NCBI RefSeq assembly: GCF_000734965.1
Contig: NZ_JMTB01000044.1
Coordinates: 28,681 to 92,680, forward strand
Source of the DNA: Trabulsiella guamensis ATCC 49490
Lineage (GTDB): Bacteria > Pseudomonadota > Gammaproteobacteria > Enterobacterales > Enterobacteriaceae
Reading direction: 5' to 3'
Length of the DNA: 64,000 bases
Made by a program: the position numbers and the translations under genes. Below, piece by piece: positions 10,177 to 20,117 of the stretch. Under the pieces are notes generated by a model. It was not told the DNA's origin, searched no databases, and saw only the letters and a list, made by a program, of their open reading frames with translations. Each line of letters begins with the position of its first letter. Position 1 is the first letter of the stretch.

Positions 10177-11373
10177 TTAGTGAAGGTTTTTCCTGGGCCG
10201 ACTGGCGTAAAGAAAGAAAAGAAGCGAACAACTGGCGCAAAAAATGATGGAAATCAGCATCGGCCAGCCGGTGGTAAACGTTGCCAGTGAAAGAACAGCG
10301 CCCACGATGGCACCAATACCGAAACGGAACGTCCCCGCAAGCGATGACGCGGTGCCGGCCATGTGCGGAAACTCATCCAGAATGACCGCCATCGCATTTG
10401 ACGATACCATCGCCACACAACCAACAAACACAGCAACGCCCAGCACCAGCGCCCAGAACCCCACGCCAAGCAGTGCGCAGGCCACCATCCACAGCGCCAT
10501 CACAAACTGGATCCATAACCCGGCACGGAACATATTCAGCGCTCCTGCCCGGCGCACAAAGCGGCCGTTAATGATGGTCATGATAAACAGAAAGACGATG
10601 TTCAGCGCAAAGTAGTAGCCAAAGTGCTGCGGGGAGACGTGGTTAAGCTCGATATAAACAAACGGACCGGCACTGAGAAAGGAGAACATGCCGGCGAAGC
10701 TGAAACCGCTGGCAAGCATATAGCTCAGCACGCGTTTATGGCGAAACAGCGCCGCGAAATTGCCGATGGTTGTGCGGATGTGGAATTTCTGTCGCCGCCC
10801 GACAGGCAATGTTTCGTGAATAAAAAAGAACACCATCACTGAAGCCAGCAGCGCGGCAACAGCGAGGATCCAGAAAATCGCATGCCAGCTGAACCAGACC
10901 AGCACCGCACCACCGACCATCGGTGCCACCAGCGGCGCAATGGTTGTCACCAGCATCACGAAAGACATCATGCGGGAGAACTCTTCTTTCGGGTAGATAT
11001 CGCGCATCAGGGCGTTGATCACCACGCTTGCCGCGGCGGCGGCGAGGCCGTGGAAAAAACGCATTATGATCAGTTGATCGATGGTTTGCGACAATGCGCA
11101 AGCCACCGCCGCTGCGGCAAACACCAGCGTACCGCCGAGGATCACCGGCTTACGGCCAATGCTGTCCGCCATTGGCCCGTATAACAACTGGCCCAGCGCA
11201 AACCCCAGAATATAGGTGCTGAGCGTCATCTGCGCGCTGCCTGCCGGAACGCCAAATTGCGACGAGATCACCGGTAGCGCGGGCAAATACATGTCAATCG
11301 ACAGCGGCATCAGCATGGCCAGCAGGCCAAGAATAAATACAATACCCAGTGAAGAATTCTGCCTGAATGTCAC
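10177..11373 (-). CDS. bcr: Bcr, MFS multidrug efflux transporter
   Basis: Proton-driven drug:H+ antiporter (DHA1 family, 12 helices) giving resistance to bicyclomycin and exporting sulfonamide and short peptides in E. coli. The 398 residues show twelve hydrophobic segments and the motif A loop between TM2 and TM3 ([11 protein letters not shown]). The minus-strand ATG is preceded by AGGAGCTTTTTGTG. It lies 15 bp downstream of rsuA in the same direction, the conserved rsuA-bcr operon. Confidence 0.94.
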   Translation of the reverse strand: MTFRQNSSLGIVFILGLLAMLMPLSIDMYLPALPVISSQFGVPAGSAQMTLSTYILGFALGQLLYGPMADSIGRKPVILGGTLVFAAAAVACALSQTIDQLIIMRFFHGLAAAAASVVINALMRDIYPKEEFSRMMSFVMLVTTIAPLVAPMVGGAVLVWFSWHAIFWILAVAALLASVMVFFFIHETLPVGRRQKFHIRTTIGNFAALFRHKRVLSYMLASGFSFAGMFSFLSAGPFVYIELNHVSPQHFGYYFALNIVFLFIMTIINGRFVRRAGALNMFRAGLWIQFVMALWMVACALLGVGFWALVLGVAVFVGCVAMVSSNAMAVILDEFPHMAGTASSLAGTFRFGIGAIVGAVLSLATFTTGWPMLISIIFCASCSLLFFLYASRPRKNLH

Positions 11374-11388
11374 AAAAAGCTCCTCAGA

Positions 11389-12096
11389 TTAGTGGGAAGG
11401 CATGCCGACACTGGCGATTTCTTCTTCGGTGAGCGGGCGGTATTCCCCCGGCTCCAGTTGTGGATCAAGCGTAATACCACCGATCCGTTCACGATGCAGG
11501 CCGACAACATGGTTGCCGACCGCAGCGAACATACGTTTCACCTGATGGTAGCGGCCTTCGCTGATCGTCAGACGCACTTGCGTCGGGGTGATCACCTCCA
11601 GCTCAGCGGGTTTAGTGAGCGATTTTTCGTTGTGCAATTGAACGCCCTGCGCGAACAGCACCGCGGTTTCGTCGCTTACCGGTGATTCCAGCGTCACCAG
11701 ATAGGTTTTTTCGCAATGGTGTTTCGGTGAAGTGATACGGTGCGACCACTGACCGTCGTCGGTCATCAACACCAGCCCGGTGGTGTCGATATCCAGACGC
11801 CCTGCCGCATGTAGCTTATGCGCCACCGGCTCATCCAGGAAATAGAGCACCGTCGGATGATCCGGATCGTCCGTCGAGCAGACGTAGCCTTCCGGCTTGT
11901 TGAGCATAAAATAGCGCGGCCCGGTCTGTTGGATTAGGGGGTTGCCATCATAATCCACGACGTGCTCAGGAAGCAGTTTAAACGCGGTGTTTTTTACAAT
12001 TTCGCCATCCACGGTAACGCGGCTGGCGCGGATTTCACGCCCGGCAATAGCACGGCTGACGCCGAGTTGCTGAGCGATAAACTTATCAAGTCGCAT
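11389..12096 (-). CDS. rsuA: RsuA, 16S rRNA pseudouridine(516) synthase
   Basis: Isomerises U516 of 16S rRNA to pseudouridine during small-subunit assembly. The N-terminal S4 RNA-binding domain ([22 protein letters not shown]) precedes the synthase domain. The catalytic Asp is in [10 protein letters not shown] at residue 102, the position known for the E. coli enzyme. Length is 235 residues against 231. The gene is divergent from radD and cotranscribed with bcr. Confidence 0.95.
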   Translation of the reverse strand: MRLDKFIAQQLGVSRAIAGREIRASRVTVDGEIVKNTAFKLLPEHVVDYDGNPLIQQTGPRYFMLNKPEGYVCSTDDPDHPTVLYFLDEPVAHKLHAAGRLDIDTTGLVLMTDDGQWSHRITSPKHHCEKTYLVTLESPVSDETAVLFAQGVQLHNEKSLTKPAELEVITPTQVRLTISEGRYHQVKRMFAAVGNHVVGLHRERIGGITLDPQLEPGEYRPLTEEEIASVGMPSH

Positions 12097-12245
12097 GAAG
12101 TTTTTTAGCCTGTCAGAATGCCGGAGGTCGGGAAAACATCCCGAAAAAGAAGCAATAACTGTGATCAGTATAACGGGCTGCTTTCGTCACTCAAGGAAAA
12201 AGATTCGTGGCATACTGTACGCGTGATAATAAAGACAACAGACTT

Positions 12246-14003
12246 ATGACTTTTACACTTCGCCCCTATCAACAGGAAGCTGTCGACGCCACCCTTGCCC
12301 ACTTTCGTCATCATCCTGAACCCGCCGTGATTGTGCTCCCCACCGGCGCCGGAAAAAGCCTGGTGATTGCCGAACTGGCGCGGCTGGCCCGTGGGCGTGT
12401 ACTGGTGCTGGCGCATGTGAAAGAGCTGGTTGCGCAGAATCACGCCAAATACCGTGCACTGGGCCTGGAGGCCGATATTTTCGCCGCAGGACTGAAGCGT
12501 AAAGAGAGCCACGGCAAAGTGGTGTTTGGCAGCGTGCAGTCCGTTGCCCGTAATCTGGAAAGCTTTCAGGGCGAATTTTCGCTGCTGATCGTTGATGAAT
12601 GCCACCGAATCGGCGATGACGACGAAAGCCAGTATCAGCAAATTTTGACGCACCTGAAAACCGTAAACCCGCAGATTCGTCTGCTGGGGCTGACCGCTAC
12701 GCCGTTTCGCCTCGGCAAAGGCTGGATCTACCAGTTTCACTATCATGGCATGGTGCGTGGCAACGAAAAAGCGCTGTTTCGTGACTGCATCTATGAACTT
12801 CCCCTGCGCTACATGATTAAGCACGGCTACCTGACGCCGCCAGAACGGCTGGATATGCCGGTCGTGCAGTATGATTTCAGCCGTCTGCAGGCACAGAGCA
12901 ACGGTCTGTTCAGTGAAGCGGATCTCAATCGCGAGCTGAAAAAACAGCAGCGCATCACGCCGCATATCATCAGCCAGATCATGGAGTTTGCTGAAACGCG
13001 CAAAGGGGTGATGATATTCGCTGCCACCGTCGAACATGCACGGGAAATCACTGGCCTGCTGCCTGCTGACGACGCGCGACTGATTACCGGTGAAACCCCT
13101 GGCCCACAGCGCGATGAATTAATTGAAGCCTTTAAAGCGCAGCAGTTTCGCTTTCTGGTGAACGTTTCAGTGCTGACCACCGGGTTTGATGCGCCGCATG
13201 TGGATCTCATCGCCATTCTGCGCCCGACCGAATCCGTCAGCCTGTATCAGCAAATCGTCGGCCGCGGACTGCGTCTCGCACCAGGCAAAACCGATTGTCT
13301 GATCCTCGATTATGCCGGGAACCCGCATGATCTCTATACACCGGAAGTCGGGTCGCCCAAAGGGAAAAGCGACAATGTTCCGGTACAGGTTTTTTGCCCC
13401 GATTGCGGCTTCGCTAATACGTTCTGGGGAAAAACCACCGCCGACGGCACGCTCATTGAACATTTCGGTCGTCGCTGCCAGGGTTGGTTTGAAGATGATG
13501 ACGGACACCGCGAACAGTGCAACTACCGTTTCCGCTTTAAAAATTGCCCGCAATGCCATGCGGAAAATGACATTGCCGCCCGCCGCTGCCGCGAGTGCGA
13601 CACCGTGCTGGTTGATCCGGATGATATGCTGAAAGCGGCGCTGAAACTCAAAGACGCGCTGGTGCTGCGCTGTAGCGGCATGGTGCTGCAACAGGGAGCG
13701 GATGAGAAAGGCGAATGGCTGAAAATTACCTATTTTGATGAAGACGGCGCTGACGTCAGCGAGCGTTTTCGCCTGCAGACACCCGCGCAGCGCACCGCGT
13801 TTGAACAACTGTTTATTCGCCCACATACCCGAACGCCCGGCGTGCCGTTACGCTGGATCACTGCCGCAGACCTTCTGGCGCAGCAGGTGTTGCTGCGCCA
13901 TCCGGATTTCGTTGTGGCCCGTAAAAAAGGTCAGTTCTGGCAGGTACGGGAAAAAGTCTTCGATTACGAAGGTCGCTTCCGCCGCGCCAACGAGTTACGC
14001 TGA
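12246..14003 (+). CDS. radD: RadD (YejH), DNA repair helicase-like ATPase
   Basis: Superfamily 2 helicase-like ATPase that acts with RecA and SSB in double-strand break repair. Visible motifs: Walker [13 protein letters not shown] box (VDECHRIG), motif [11 protein letters not shown] and motif [15 protein letters not shown]. The C-terminal part has zinc-finger cysteines ([24 protein letters not shown]). The ATG at 12246 gives 585 residues, matching the E. coli start context; a start at 12207 would add 13 unsupported residues. Its 3' end overlaps the convergent epimerase gene by 9 bp. Confidence 0.94.
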   Translation: MTFTLRPYQQEAVDATLAHFRHHPEPAVIVLPTGAGKSLVIAELARLARGRVLVLAHVKELVAQNHAKYRALGLEADIFAAGLKRKESHGKVVFGSVQSVARNLESFQGEFSLLIVDECHRIGDDDESQYQQILTHLKTVNPQIRLLGLTATPFRLGKGWIYQFHYHGMVRGNEKALFRDCIYELPLRYMIKHGYLTPPERLDMPVVQYDFSRLQAQSNGLFSEADLNRELKKQQRITPHIISQIMEFAETRKGVMIFAATVEHAREITGLLPADDARLITGETPGPQRDELIEAFKAQQFRFLVNVSVLTTGFDAPHVDLIAILRPTESVSLYQQIVGRGLRLAPGKTDCLILDYAGNPHDLYTPEVGSPKGKSDNVPVQVFCPDCGFANTFWGKTTADGTLIEHFGRRCQGWFEDDDGHREQCNYRFRFKNCPQCHAENDIAARRCRECDTVLVDPDDMLKAALKLKDALVLRCSGMVLQQGADEKGEWLKITYFDEDGADVSERFRLQTPAQRTAFEQLFIRPHTRTPGVPLRWITAADLLAQQVLLRHPDFVVARKKGQFWQVREKVFDYEGRFRRANELR

Positions 14004-14885
14004 GTAGTCCATCGCCCGTAAGTCATCCACCAGCGACGGACCGACAGGCCGCCAGCCAAGCCGCTGCTGCGTCCAGTCGCCCGAGGCGCGTAAATCGAGC
14101 GAGGCAAAGGCGGAGAACCAGCCGAAATACGCCTGCGATTCTTCCGCGGTCAGCGACACCACCGGAATCCCCACCCCTGCGCCCACGACATCAGCAATTA
14201 TCCGTGACGTCACTGCCTGCTCGGCAACCGCATGATAACGTTCGCCGCGTGCCCCCTGCTCCAGCGCCAGCCGGTAGAGCTGCGCTACGTCAGTCACGTG
14301 CGCTGCCGACCAGCAGTTGGCCCCCTCGCCAATGTACGCTGCGCTGCCCTTTTCCCGGCTGAGCGAAATATAGTAAGAGATCAGCCCCTGGCGGCGAGTG
14401 TCATGCACCTGTGGCAGTCGCATCACCCGCACATCAACACCCTCCTCCAGCAGCGCGTTACCCGCCAGTTCAGAGGCGATGCGCGGGTTAGGATGCGCCG
14501 GGTTGAATACCGTTTCCACCGCAAGTTCGCCATGCCCCGGGTCGCCCATTCCAGTGCCGGAAGTGATGATCAGCGGACGTGACGACCCTTTTAGCGCTGA
14601 GCCGAGCGCCGCAATCACCCGGCTGTCTTTCTGGCAGTTTTCGACAAAACGGCTGAAATCGTGATCGAACGCGGTGTGAATAACGGCGTCGGCCTGCGCC
14701 ACACCCGCCAGCAATGAATCGGGTTCTTCAAGCGAGCCGCGATGAACCTCAACCCCAGCTTGCGTCAGCGCGCTGGCGCTGGCGTCAGAGCGCGCCAGAC
14801 CAATGACCTGATGCCCGGCTGAACGCAGCTCAGGAATAAGATGGGAACCAATAAACCCTGTTGCTCCGGTAAGAAATACACGCAT
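13995..14885 (-). CDS. NAD(P)-dependent epimerase/dehydratase family protein
   Basis: A 296-residue extended short-chain dehydrogenase-like protein with an N-terminal Rossmann motif ([10 protein letters not shown]) and an atypical substrate domain. No classical YxxxK is evident; the substrate is unknown. It is not present between yejH and rplY in E. coli, so it belongs to an accessory insertion. It is transcribed divergently from the neighbouring XRE regulator across 97 bp that contain a dyad, so that regulator probably controls it. The reading frame overlaps the end of radD by 9 bp. Confidence 0.85.
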   Translation of the reverse strand: MRVFLTGATGFIGSHLIPELRSAGHQVIGLARSDASASALTQAGVEVHRGSLEEPDSLLAGVAQADAVIHTAFDHDFSRFVENCQKDSRVIAALGSALKGSSRPLIITSGTGMGDPGHGELAVETVFNPAHPNPRIASELAGNALLEEGVDVRVMRLPQVHDTRRQGLISYYISLSREKGSAAYIGEGANCWSAAHVTDVAQLYRLALEQGARGERYHAVAEQAVTSRIIADVVGAGVGIPVVSLTAEESQAYFGWFSAFASLDLRASGDWTQQRLGWRPVGPSLVDDLRAMDYSA

Positions 14886-14927
14886 GAGATGCCTCCTGAT
14901 AAGTCAGTCATGACATCTTACTTACGG

Positions 14928-14967
14928 CGTTATACTATAAAAGTAGTGACATTATCGTGGTATAACG
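14928..14967. promoter_or_regulatory. candidate operator between epimerase and XRE regulator
   Basis: CGTTATAC (14928-14935) and GTATAACG (14960-14967) form an 8-bp perfect inverted repeat whose centres are 32 bp apart, about three helical turns. It sits in the shared divergent promoter region, as expected for a dimer or dimer-of-dimers site of the adjacent regulator. No binding data are implied. Confidence 0.5.
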
Positions 14968-14982
14968 ACTAACAGGATAAGC

Positions 14983-15816
14983 ATGTCCGACGACACCATT
15001 AACGCCCTCGGTGGTTTTCTGAAAGCCTGCCGTGCGCGGCTCGATCCCGTCTCTTTCGGCTTTCGTTCGGAACGCCGTCGCACGCCAGGGCTACGCCGTG
15101 AAGAAGTCGCACAACTGGCGAACATCAGCCCGACCTGGTACACATGGTTGGAGCAGGGACGTGGCGGTACGCCATCAAAAGAGGTGCTTAACCGCATCGC
15201 CACCGGTTTACGGCTGACAGCGCCAGAGCGCGATCATGTTTTTATTCTCGCTTTCGGTCACTTGCCGGAATCGCACTATCAGGGTGCCGATGAGATCACC
15301 CCACGCCTGCAACGGGTGCTGGACGCCCTGCCCGCCAGCCCGGCGATCGTGAAAAATATTTTCTGGGATGTGATTGCCTGGAATGCTGCCGCGGCGGCGG
15401 TCCTGACGGATTATGCGCAACTGCCCCGCGACCAGCGCAATATCCTGCGGCGGCTGTTCAGCGACTCGCGCACCCGTGCAGCGCAGAAGAACTGGTCCAG
15501 CGTGGCGGAAGCAGTGGTCGGCGCGTTCCGCGCGGATGTGGCGCGAGCGGGTGACTCGCCAGAGATGGCGAAGTTAGTGAGTGACCTGCGGCACAGCAGC
15601 GTCGAGTTTGATGCGCTCTGGCGCCGCAATGACGTGGCTGGTCACGGCGAAGGCATCAAACAGCTGCATCACCCGGCGATTGGCGATATCGATCTTGAGT
15701 TTTCGACGTTCGCAGTAGAGGGGCGCGCGGATCTCAACCTGATGATTTTTAATCCGGCAAACTGTGACAGCGAATTACGTATCCGCAAGTGGATGGCGAC
15801 GCACCCGCCAGCCTGA
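14983..15816 (+). CDS. XRE-family regulator with MmyB-like C-terminal domain
   Basis: A 277-residue transcription factor. The N-terminal Cro/C1 helix-turn-helix spans about residues 8-80 (TPGLRREEVAQLANISPTWY is the hallmark of the MmyB-type subfamily). The C-terminal domain (from about 100) is the MmyB-like ligand-binding domain that in relatives binds a small hydrophobic molecule. It is divergent from the epimerase gene. Regulators of this subfamily commonly repress an adjacent oxidoreductase, so autoregulation plus control of the neighbour is inferred. The pair is absent from the E. coli locus. Confidence 0.88.
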   Translation: MSDDTINALGGFLKACRARLDPVSFGFRSERRRTPGLRREEVAQLANISPTWYTWLEQGRGGTPSKEVLNRIATGLRLTAPERDHVFILAFGHLPESHYQGADEITPRLQRVLDALPASPAIVKNIFWDVIAWNAAAAAVLTDYAQLPRDQRNILRRLFSDSRTRAAQKNWSSVAEAVVGAFRADVARAGDSPEMAKLVSDLRHSSVEFDALWRRNDVAGHGEGIKQLHHPAIGDIDLEFSTFAVEGRADLNLMIFNPANCDSELRIRKWMATHPPA

Positions 15817-15830
15817 TGCGGCGGTTTTGA

Positions 15831-15859
15831 TTGCCGTGGTTTGCATTCGCGGCTATAAT
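15831..15859 (+). promoter_or_regulatory. rplY promoter
   Basis: TTGCCG (15831-15836), a 17-bp spacer and a perfect TATAAT (15854-15859), about 85 bp upstream of the rplY ATG: a strong sigma-70 promoter with a GC-rich discriminator as in ribosomal genes. Confidence 0.8.
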
Positions 15860-15944
15860 GCCGCCCGCTTTTGCATTCGCAAAGCAGAATAACGATCTGC
15901 TGCTGGGTCGCCTGTAGCAGAATTGACATAACAGAGAGATATCA

Positions 15945-16229
15945 ATGTTTACTATTACCGCAGAAGTACGTAAAGAGCAGGGTAAGGGTGCGAGCCGCCG
16001 CCTGCGTGCAGCTAACAAATTCCCGGCTATCGTTTACGGTGGCAAAGCTGCTCCGGTTGCTATCGAACTGGACCAGGACCAGGTGTGGAACATGCAGGAT
16101 AAAGCAGAGTTCTACAGCGACGTTCTGACTCTGGTCATCGACGGCAAAGAAGAAAAAGTAAAAGTTCAGGCTGTTCAGCGTCACGCGTTCAAGCCGAAAC
16201 TGTCTCATATCGACTTCGTTCGCGCGTAA
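15945..16229 (+). CDS. rplY: 50S ribosomal protein bL25
   Basis: Ribosomal protein L25 that binds 5S rRNA in the large subunit. At 94 residues it is the short gamma-proteobacterial form without the CTC extension. Conserved segments include [19 protein letters not shown] and the C-terminal [13 protein letters not shown]. It is a single-gene unit between its own promoter and a strong terminator. Confidence 0.97.
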   Translation: MFTITAEVRKEQGKGASRRLRAANKFPAIVYGGKAAPVAIELDQDQVWNMQDKAEFYSDVLTLVIDGKEEKVKVQAVQRHAFKPKLSHIDFVRA

Positions 16230-16247
16230 TCGCTGACGAGTTGAGAG

Positions 16248-16274
16248 AAAACCCCGCATTGCGGGGTTTTTTTA
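16248..16274. terminator. rplY / yejK bidirectional terminator
   Basis: AACCCCGC/GCGGGGTT with a 3-nt ATT loop and seven T residues on the + strand; on the minus strand the same stem is followed by TTTTCTCT. It sits between the convergent rplY and yejK stops. Confidence 0.9.
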
Positions 16275-16280
16275 TGCCTG

Positions 16281-17288
16281 TCAGCGACTGCCGGAAGTGC
16301 GGCGCTGAAGCTGATCGCGCAGGTTTGGCGGTGTGCCCTTGATGGTCAGGGTATCGGTCGCCGGATCCCAGAAAATACGTTCACCCAGCAGCATGGCGTC
16401 GAAATTGATCGTCAGACCGCCACCGCTTCCCGCGTATTTGGTTAGCTGGCGCAGCGTGCTGCGATCCGCCGGGAAACTCTCTTCCAGCTCATAGCCTTTC
16501 TCCGCCGTAAACTGCTGGAAGCTGACCTCGCTGACCCCTGCAAGCTCGTTAGACAGCGATTCCAGTTCAATCTCTTCCCCCGCCTGCAACTGCTCATTAC
16601 AGTATGTGTAGACCTGCTGACGCACACTCTGCCGTTCAGACTTGTCCAGTTGCGCCTCGGCGGTGAAGTCGTCAACAGCCTGCAATAACCCGCGGTTTTG
16701 CGCTTTCGCGTTAAGCCCTTCGCTGGCACCAAGGAAATCCATGAAGAAATCGGCTACTTTGCGCCCGACGCGCCCTTTCAGGAACGTCAGATAACGGGTG
16801 GACTCCGGGTTGGTTTCCCATTCGGTCAGATCGATACGGGCGACGATGTCGGCATGGTTGATGTCGAGATAGTGCGTCGCGCTGATGTCCAGCTGTTCAT
16901 TGACGCGCATGCTGCTCAGATTGTTCAGCACCGCGACCAGCAGGTATTCCACCGCCAGATAGCGGTAATGACAAAACAGCACAATACCGCCTTCAGCGAA
17001 CGGGTATTTCGCCAGTTCATCGCGCAGGCGCCCGGTAGCGGCGCGGCTGAAGGCGAGAAAATCTTCTTCGCCCTGACGATGCAGACGCAGCGCCTGCGCC
17101 AGTTCGCTCTCTTCATTAAACAGGCCGTAGGCTTTATTTTTGGCGCTGTAGACGCGGTTCAGCTCGGCCATCATCTCTTCGACAGTTGCCGTCGGTTCCA
17201 GCAAGGTATCGCGCAGTACCAGCTCAAGGGTTTGCTCATCGCGCTTGATAAGCTGATGTAAGGCAATCTGGTTGATATCCAGACTCAT
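16281..17288 (-). CDS. yejK: YejK (NdpA), nucleoid-associated protein
   Basis: Nucleoid-associated protein of the NdpA family, 335 residues as in E. coli. It copurifies with the nucleoid in E. coli; its molecular role is unclear. The N-terminus ([20 protein letters not shown]) and the hydrophilic, acidic composition fit the family; there is no membrane segment. It is divergent from yejL across 133 bp that would hold both promoters. Confidence 0.94.
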   Translation of the reverse strand: MSLDINQIALHQLIKRDEQTLELVLRDTLLEPTATVEEMMAELNRVYSAKNKAYGLFNEESELAQALRLHRQGEEDFLAFSRAATGRLRDELAKYPFAEGGIVLFCHYRYLAVEYLLVAVLNNLSSMRVNEQLDISATHYLDINHADIVARIDLTEWETNPESTRYLTFLKGRVGRKVADFFMDFLGASEGLNAKAQNRGLLQAVDDFTAEAQLDKSERQSVRQQVYTYCNEQLQAGEEIELESLSNELAGVSEVSFQQFTAEKGYELEESFPADRSTLRQLTKYAGSGGGLTINFDAMLLGERIFWDPATDTLTIKGTPPNLRDQLQRRTSGSR

Positions 17289-17421
17289 GTTAAACTCTCC
17301 TTTTAGACCGGGCGGTATTCAACCACCCGCGGCGCGACTGCGCAAGCGTAGAAAAAAAGCGGAAAAAAAGCTGGTGCTACGGTAATATGTTGCCCTTTCA
17401 TGAACAAACAGATTTTGATTT

Positions 17422-17649
17422 ATGCCGCAACTCTCCCGCTATAGTGATGAACACGTTGAACAAGTGCTCAATGAGCTGGTCAACGTACTGGAAAAACATA
17501 AAGCCCCAACCGACCTTTCGCTGATGGTGCTGGGCAATATGGTGACGAATCTGATCAATACCAGCGTTGCGCCGGCACAACGTCAGGCCATTGTGCGTTC
17601 TTTTGCCCAGGCCCTGCAATCTTCCGTCAGCGACGACCAGGCTCACTAA
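17422..17649 (+). CDS. yejL: YejL, UPF0352 family protein
   Basis: A 75-residue conserved protein (UPF0352), predicted all-helical and dimeric in the family; function unknown. Start [19 protein letters not shown] matches the family. It precedes yejM by 19 bp and is probably cotranscribed with it. Confidence 0.92.
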   Translation: MPQLSRYSDEHVEQVLNELVNVLEKHKAPTDLSLMVLGNMVTNLINTSVAPAQRQAIVRSFAQALQSSVSDDQAH

Positions 17650-17668
17650 GGAAAACGAACAATAGCAT

Positions 17669-19429
17669 ATGGTGACGCATCGTCAGTCCTACCGTGAAAA
17701 AGTCTCCCAGATGGTGACCTGGGGGCACTGGTTCGCCCTGTTCAACATGCTGTTGGCCATGGTTCTCGGTAGCCGCTATCTGTTTGTCGCCGACTGGCCG
17801 ACAACGCTTGCGGGCCGTCTTTATTCGTATCTGACGATCATCGGGCACTTTAGTTTTCTGGTGTTTGCCACCTATGTGTTGATCCTGTTCCCTCTGACGT
17901 TCATCGTCATGTCGCAGCGGCTGATGCGAGTTTTATCCGCCATTTTTGCGACAGCGGGCATGACGCTGCTGTTAATCGACAGCGAAGTTTTCACCCGTTT
18001 CCACCTGCATCTTAATCCCATCGTCTGGGAACTGGTCGTTAACCCGGACCAGAATGAAATGGCGCGCGACTGGCAACTGATGTTTATCAGCGTGCCGGTC
18101 ATTCTGCTCATCGAGATGCTGTTCGCCACATGGAGCTGGCAAAAGCTCCGCAGCCTGACCCGCCGCCGTCGTTATGCGAAACCGGTCGCCTGGCTGTTTT
18201 TTATCTCTTTCATCGCCTCTCATGTGATGTACATCTGGGCAGATGCCAATTTTTATCGCCCGATCACCATGCAGAGAGCGAATCTCCCCCTCTCCTATCC
18301 GATGACCGCACGTCGGTTTCTGGAAAAACATGGTCTGCTTGATGCGCAGGATTACCAGCGCCGTCTGATTGAGCAAGGCGATCCAGAAGCGGTGTCGGTG
18401 CAGTATCCGTTGAGCGATCTGCGTTTCCGCGATATGGGAGCAGGGCAAAATGTATTACTGATTACTGTCGATGGCCTGAACTATTCCCGTTATGAAAAAC
18501 TGATGCCGGAGCTGGCCGGGTTTGCGCAGAAAAACATCCAGTTTACCCAGCACATGAGCTCGGGTGATACCGTCGACAGCGGTATCTTCGGCCTGTTCTA
18601 CGGTATTTCAGCAGGCTACATGGACGGTGTGCTGTCAACCCGCACACCGGCGGCACTGGTAACGGCGCTCAATCAGCAGGGTTACCAGCTGGGGCTCTTC
18701 TCTTCCGATGGCTTCAACAGCCCGATGTACCGCCAGGCGTTGCTCTCTGACTTCTCGCTGCCGCCAGCGAAAACCCAGACTGACGACCAGACCGCGACAC
18801 AGTGGGTGAACTGGCTGGAAGGCAACGCCCAGGAAGATAACCGCTGGTTCTCGTGGATTGCCTTTAACGGCACCAATATCGACGAGAATCAAAAACAGGG
18901 CTTCACGCGCCGCTATTCCCGCGCAGCGTCCGATGTGGACAACCAGATAGCCCGGGTGCTGACCACGTTAGAGACTTCCGGAAAACTGGATAACACCGTG
19001 GTGATTATTACCGCGGGCCACGGGGTGCCGTTGGGCGACAAACGCAACGGTTTCGAATGGTCACGCGACGCGCTACAGGTTCCGCTTGTCATCCACTGGC
19101 CGGGAACCCCAGCCCAGCGTATCAATGCGCTGACCGACCATAAAGATGTGATGACCACGCTGATGCAGCGTCTGCTGCATGTCAGCACGCCGGCAAACGA
19201 GTACTCGCAGGGTCAGGATCTGTTCTCCGCGATACGTCGCCATAACTGGGTGACCGCCGCTAACAACAACACGCTGGCCATCACCACTCCGACGATCACC
19301 GTGGTGCTCGATCACAACGGGAAATACACCACATGGGATAGTAACGGCGAGAAACTGCGCGACCAGAAACCCCAGTTGAGCCTGCTGCTACAGGTTCTCA
19401 CGGACGAAAAACGCTTTATCGCTAACTGA
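17669..19429 (+). CDS. yejM: YejM (PbgA/LapC), regulator of LPS synthesis
   Basis: Essential inner-membrane protein that senses periplasmic-leaflet LPS and, through LapB, limits FtsH degradation of LpxC, so balancing LPS and phospholipid synthesis. It has five N-terminal helices within residues 1-190, then a linker and a periplasmic sulfatase/alkaline-phosphatase-fold domain (LLITVDGLNYSRY, SGDTVDSGIFGLFYG). The fold keeps a metal-site-like threonine region but the family is regarded as non-enzymatic in this role. Length 586 matches E. coli. It is followed by proL. Confidence 0.95.
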   Translation: MVTHRQSYREKVSQMVTWGHWFALFNMLLAMVLGSRYLFVADWPTTLAGRLYSYLTIIGHFSFLVFATYVLILFPLTFIVMSQRLMRVLSAIFATAGMTLLLIDSEVFTRFHLHLNPIVWELVVNPDQNEMARDWQLMFISVPVILLIEMLFATWSWQKLRSLTRRRRYAKPVAWLFFISFIASHVMYIWADANFYRPITMQRANLPLSYPMTARRFLEKHGLLDAQDYQRRLIEQGDPEAVSVQYPLSDLRFRDMGAGQNVLLITVDGLNYSRYEKLMPELAGFAQKNIQFTQHMSSGDTVDSGIFGLFYGISAGYMDGVLSTRTPAALVTALNQQGYQLGLFSSDGFNSPMYRQALLSDFSLPPAKTQTDDQTATQWVNWLEGNAQEDNRWFSWIAFNGTNIDENQKQGFTRRYSRAASDVDNQIARVLTTLETSGKLDNTVVIITAGHGVPLGDKRNGFEWSRDALQVPLVIHWPGTPAQRINALTDHKDVMTTLMQRLLHVSTPANEYSQGQDLFSAIRRHNWVTAANNNTLAITTPTITVVLDHNGKYTTWDSNGEKLRDQKPQLSLLLQVLTDEKRFIAN

Positions 19430-19464
19430 TTGATTAATTATGAATCACTCAGCAGGAGGCTGGC

Positions 19465-19492
19465 TTGCAATCGACACTGAAACGGGTAGTAT
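19465..19492 (+). promoter_or_regulatory. proL promoter
   Basis: TTGCAA (19465-19470), 16-bp spacer, TAGTAT (19487-19492), then a GC-rich stretch before the tRNA: a stable-RNA type promoter. Confidence 0.7.
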
Positions 19493-19504
19493 TAGCGCAC
19501 GTAT

Positions 19505-19581
19505 CGGCACGTAGCGCAGCCTGGTAGCGCACTGTCATGGGGTGTCAGGGGTCGGAGGTTCAAATCCTCTCGTGCCGACCA
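19505..19581 (+). tRNA. proL: tRNA-Pro (anticodon GGG)
   Basis: A 77-nt cloverleaf: acceptor CGGCACG/CGTGCCG, D-arm GCGCAGCCTGGTAGCGC, anticodon loop with GGG, T-loop GGTTCAAATCC, encoded CCA at 19579-19581. It reads CCC/CCU proline codons and matches E. coli proL closely in sequence and position after yejM. Confidence 0.97.
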
Positions 19582-19595
19582 AAATTCCCAAAGAA

Positions 19596-19623
19596 AACCA
19601 ACCTGTTACGGTTGGTTTTTTTA
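19596..19623 (+). terminator. proL terminator
   Basis: AACCAACC/GGTTGGTT stem with a TGTTAC loop and a T-run, 15 bp after the tRNA 3' end. Confidence 0.9.
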
Positions 19624-19646
19624 TGCCCGCAACATCGCTTTCCGGC

Positions 19647-19692
19647 TTGACTCTTTACTCTGAAACCGCTTAAATACTGTTTATTTATACAG
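19647..19692 (+). promoter_or_regulatory. SOS promoter with LexA box
   Basis: TTGACT (19647-19652), 17-bp spacer, TTAAAT (19670-19675), then CTGT-TTATTTAT-ACAG (19677-19692). The last is a full match to the LexA consensus CTGT-N8-ACAG with an AT-rich core, placed over the expected transcription start, 15 bp before the DinI-family ATG. DNA-damage induction is inferred. Confidence 0.85.
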
Positions 19693-19707
19693 TTAAAAGA
19701 GGCTGTT

Positions 19708-19947
19708 ATGTTCGTTGAACTCGTGTATGACAAACGCAACGTTGAGGGTTTACCAGGCGCAAGAGAGATCATCCTCAACGAGCTGACCCACCGTGTACAC
19801 CGCATTTTCCCCGACGCAGAAGTGAAAGTGAAGCCGATGCAGGCCAACGGTCTGAACAGCGATGCCAGTAAGAGTGACAGGGAAAAGCTGAACCGCATGC
19901 TGGAAGAGATGTTTGAAGAAGCGGATATGTGGCTGGTTGCTGAATGA
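19708..19947 (+). CDS. DinI family protein, MsgA-like
   Basis: A 79-residue acidic protein of the DinI/MsgA family; it resembles Salmonella MsgA (MFVELVYDKRNVEGLPGARE at the N-terminus, EMFEEADMWLV near the C-terminus). DinI proteins bind RecA filaments through an acidic C-terminal helix and stabilise them; MsgA is linked to macrophage survival in Salmonella. The upstream LexA box makes it an SOS gene. It stands alone after proL in the place where E. coli has yejO-narP. Confidence 0.85.
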   Translation: MFVELVYDKRNVEGLPGAREIILNELTHRVHRIFPDAEVKVKPMQANGLNSDASKSDREKLNRMLEEMFEEADMWLVAE

Positions 19948-20117
19948 TCCAGCGGATACTATTCTCTTTCTTTTTCTATGAGTTACCCTCCGTTTTGTGC
20001 GCCAGCTCCGGCAATCATACTTTTTATTCCGATTTATCTAATAAACATGGAATATCTCACTTTATTCAATTGTGACATAAGGATAATCCAGGCGGACACT
20101 TAATAAGGAGATTGATA

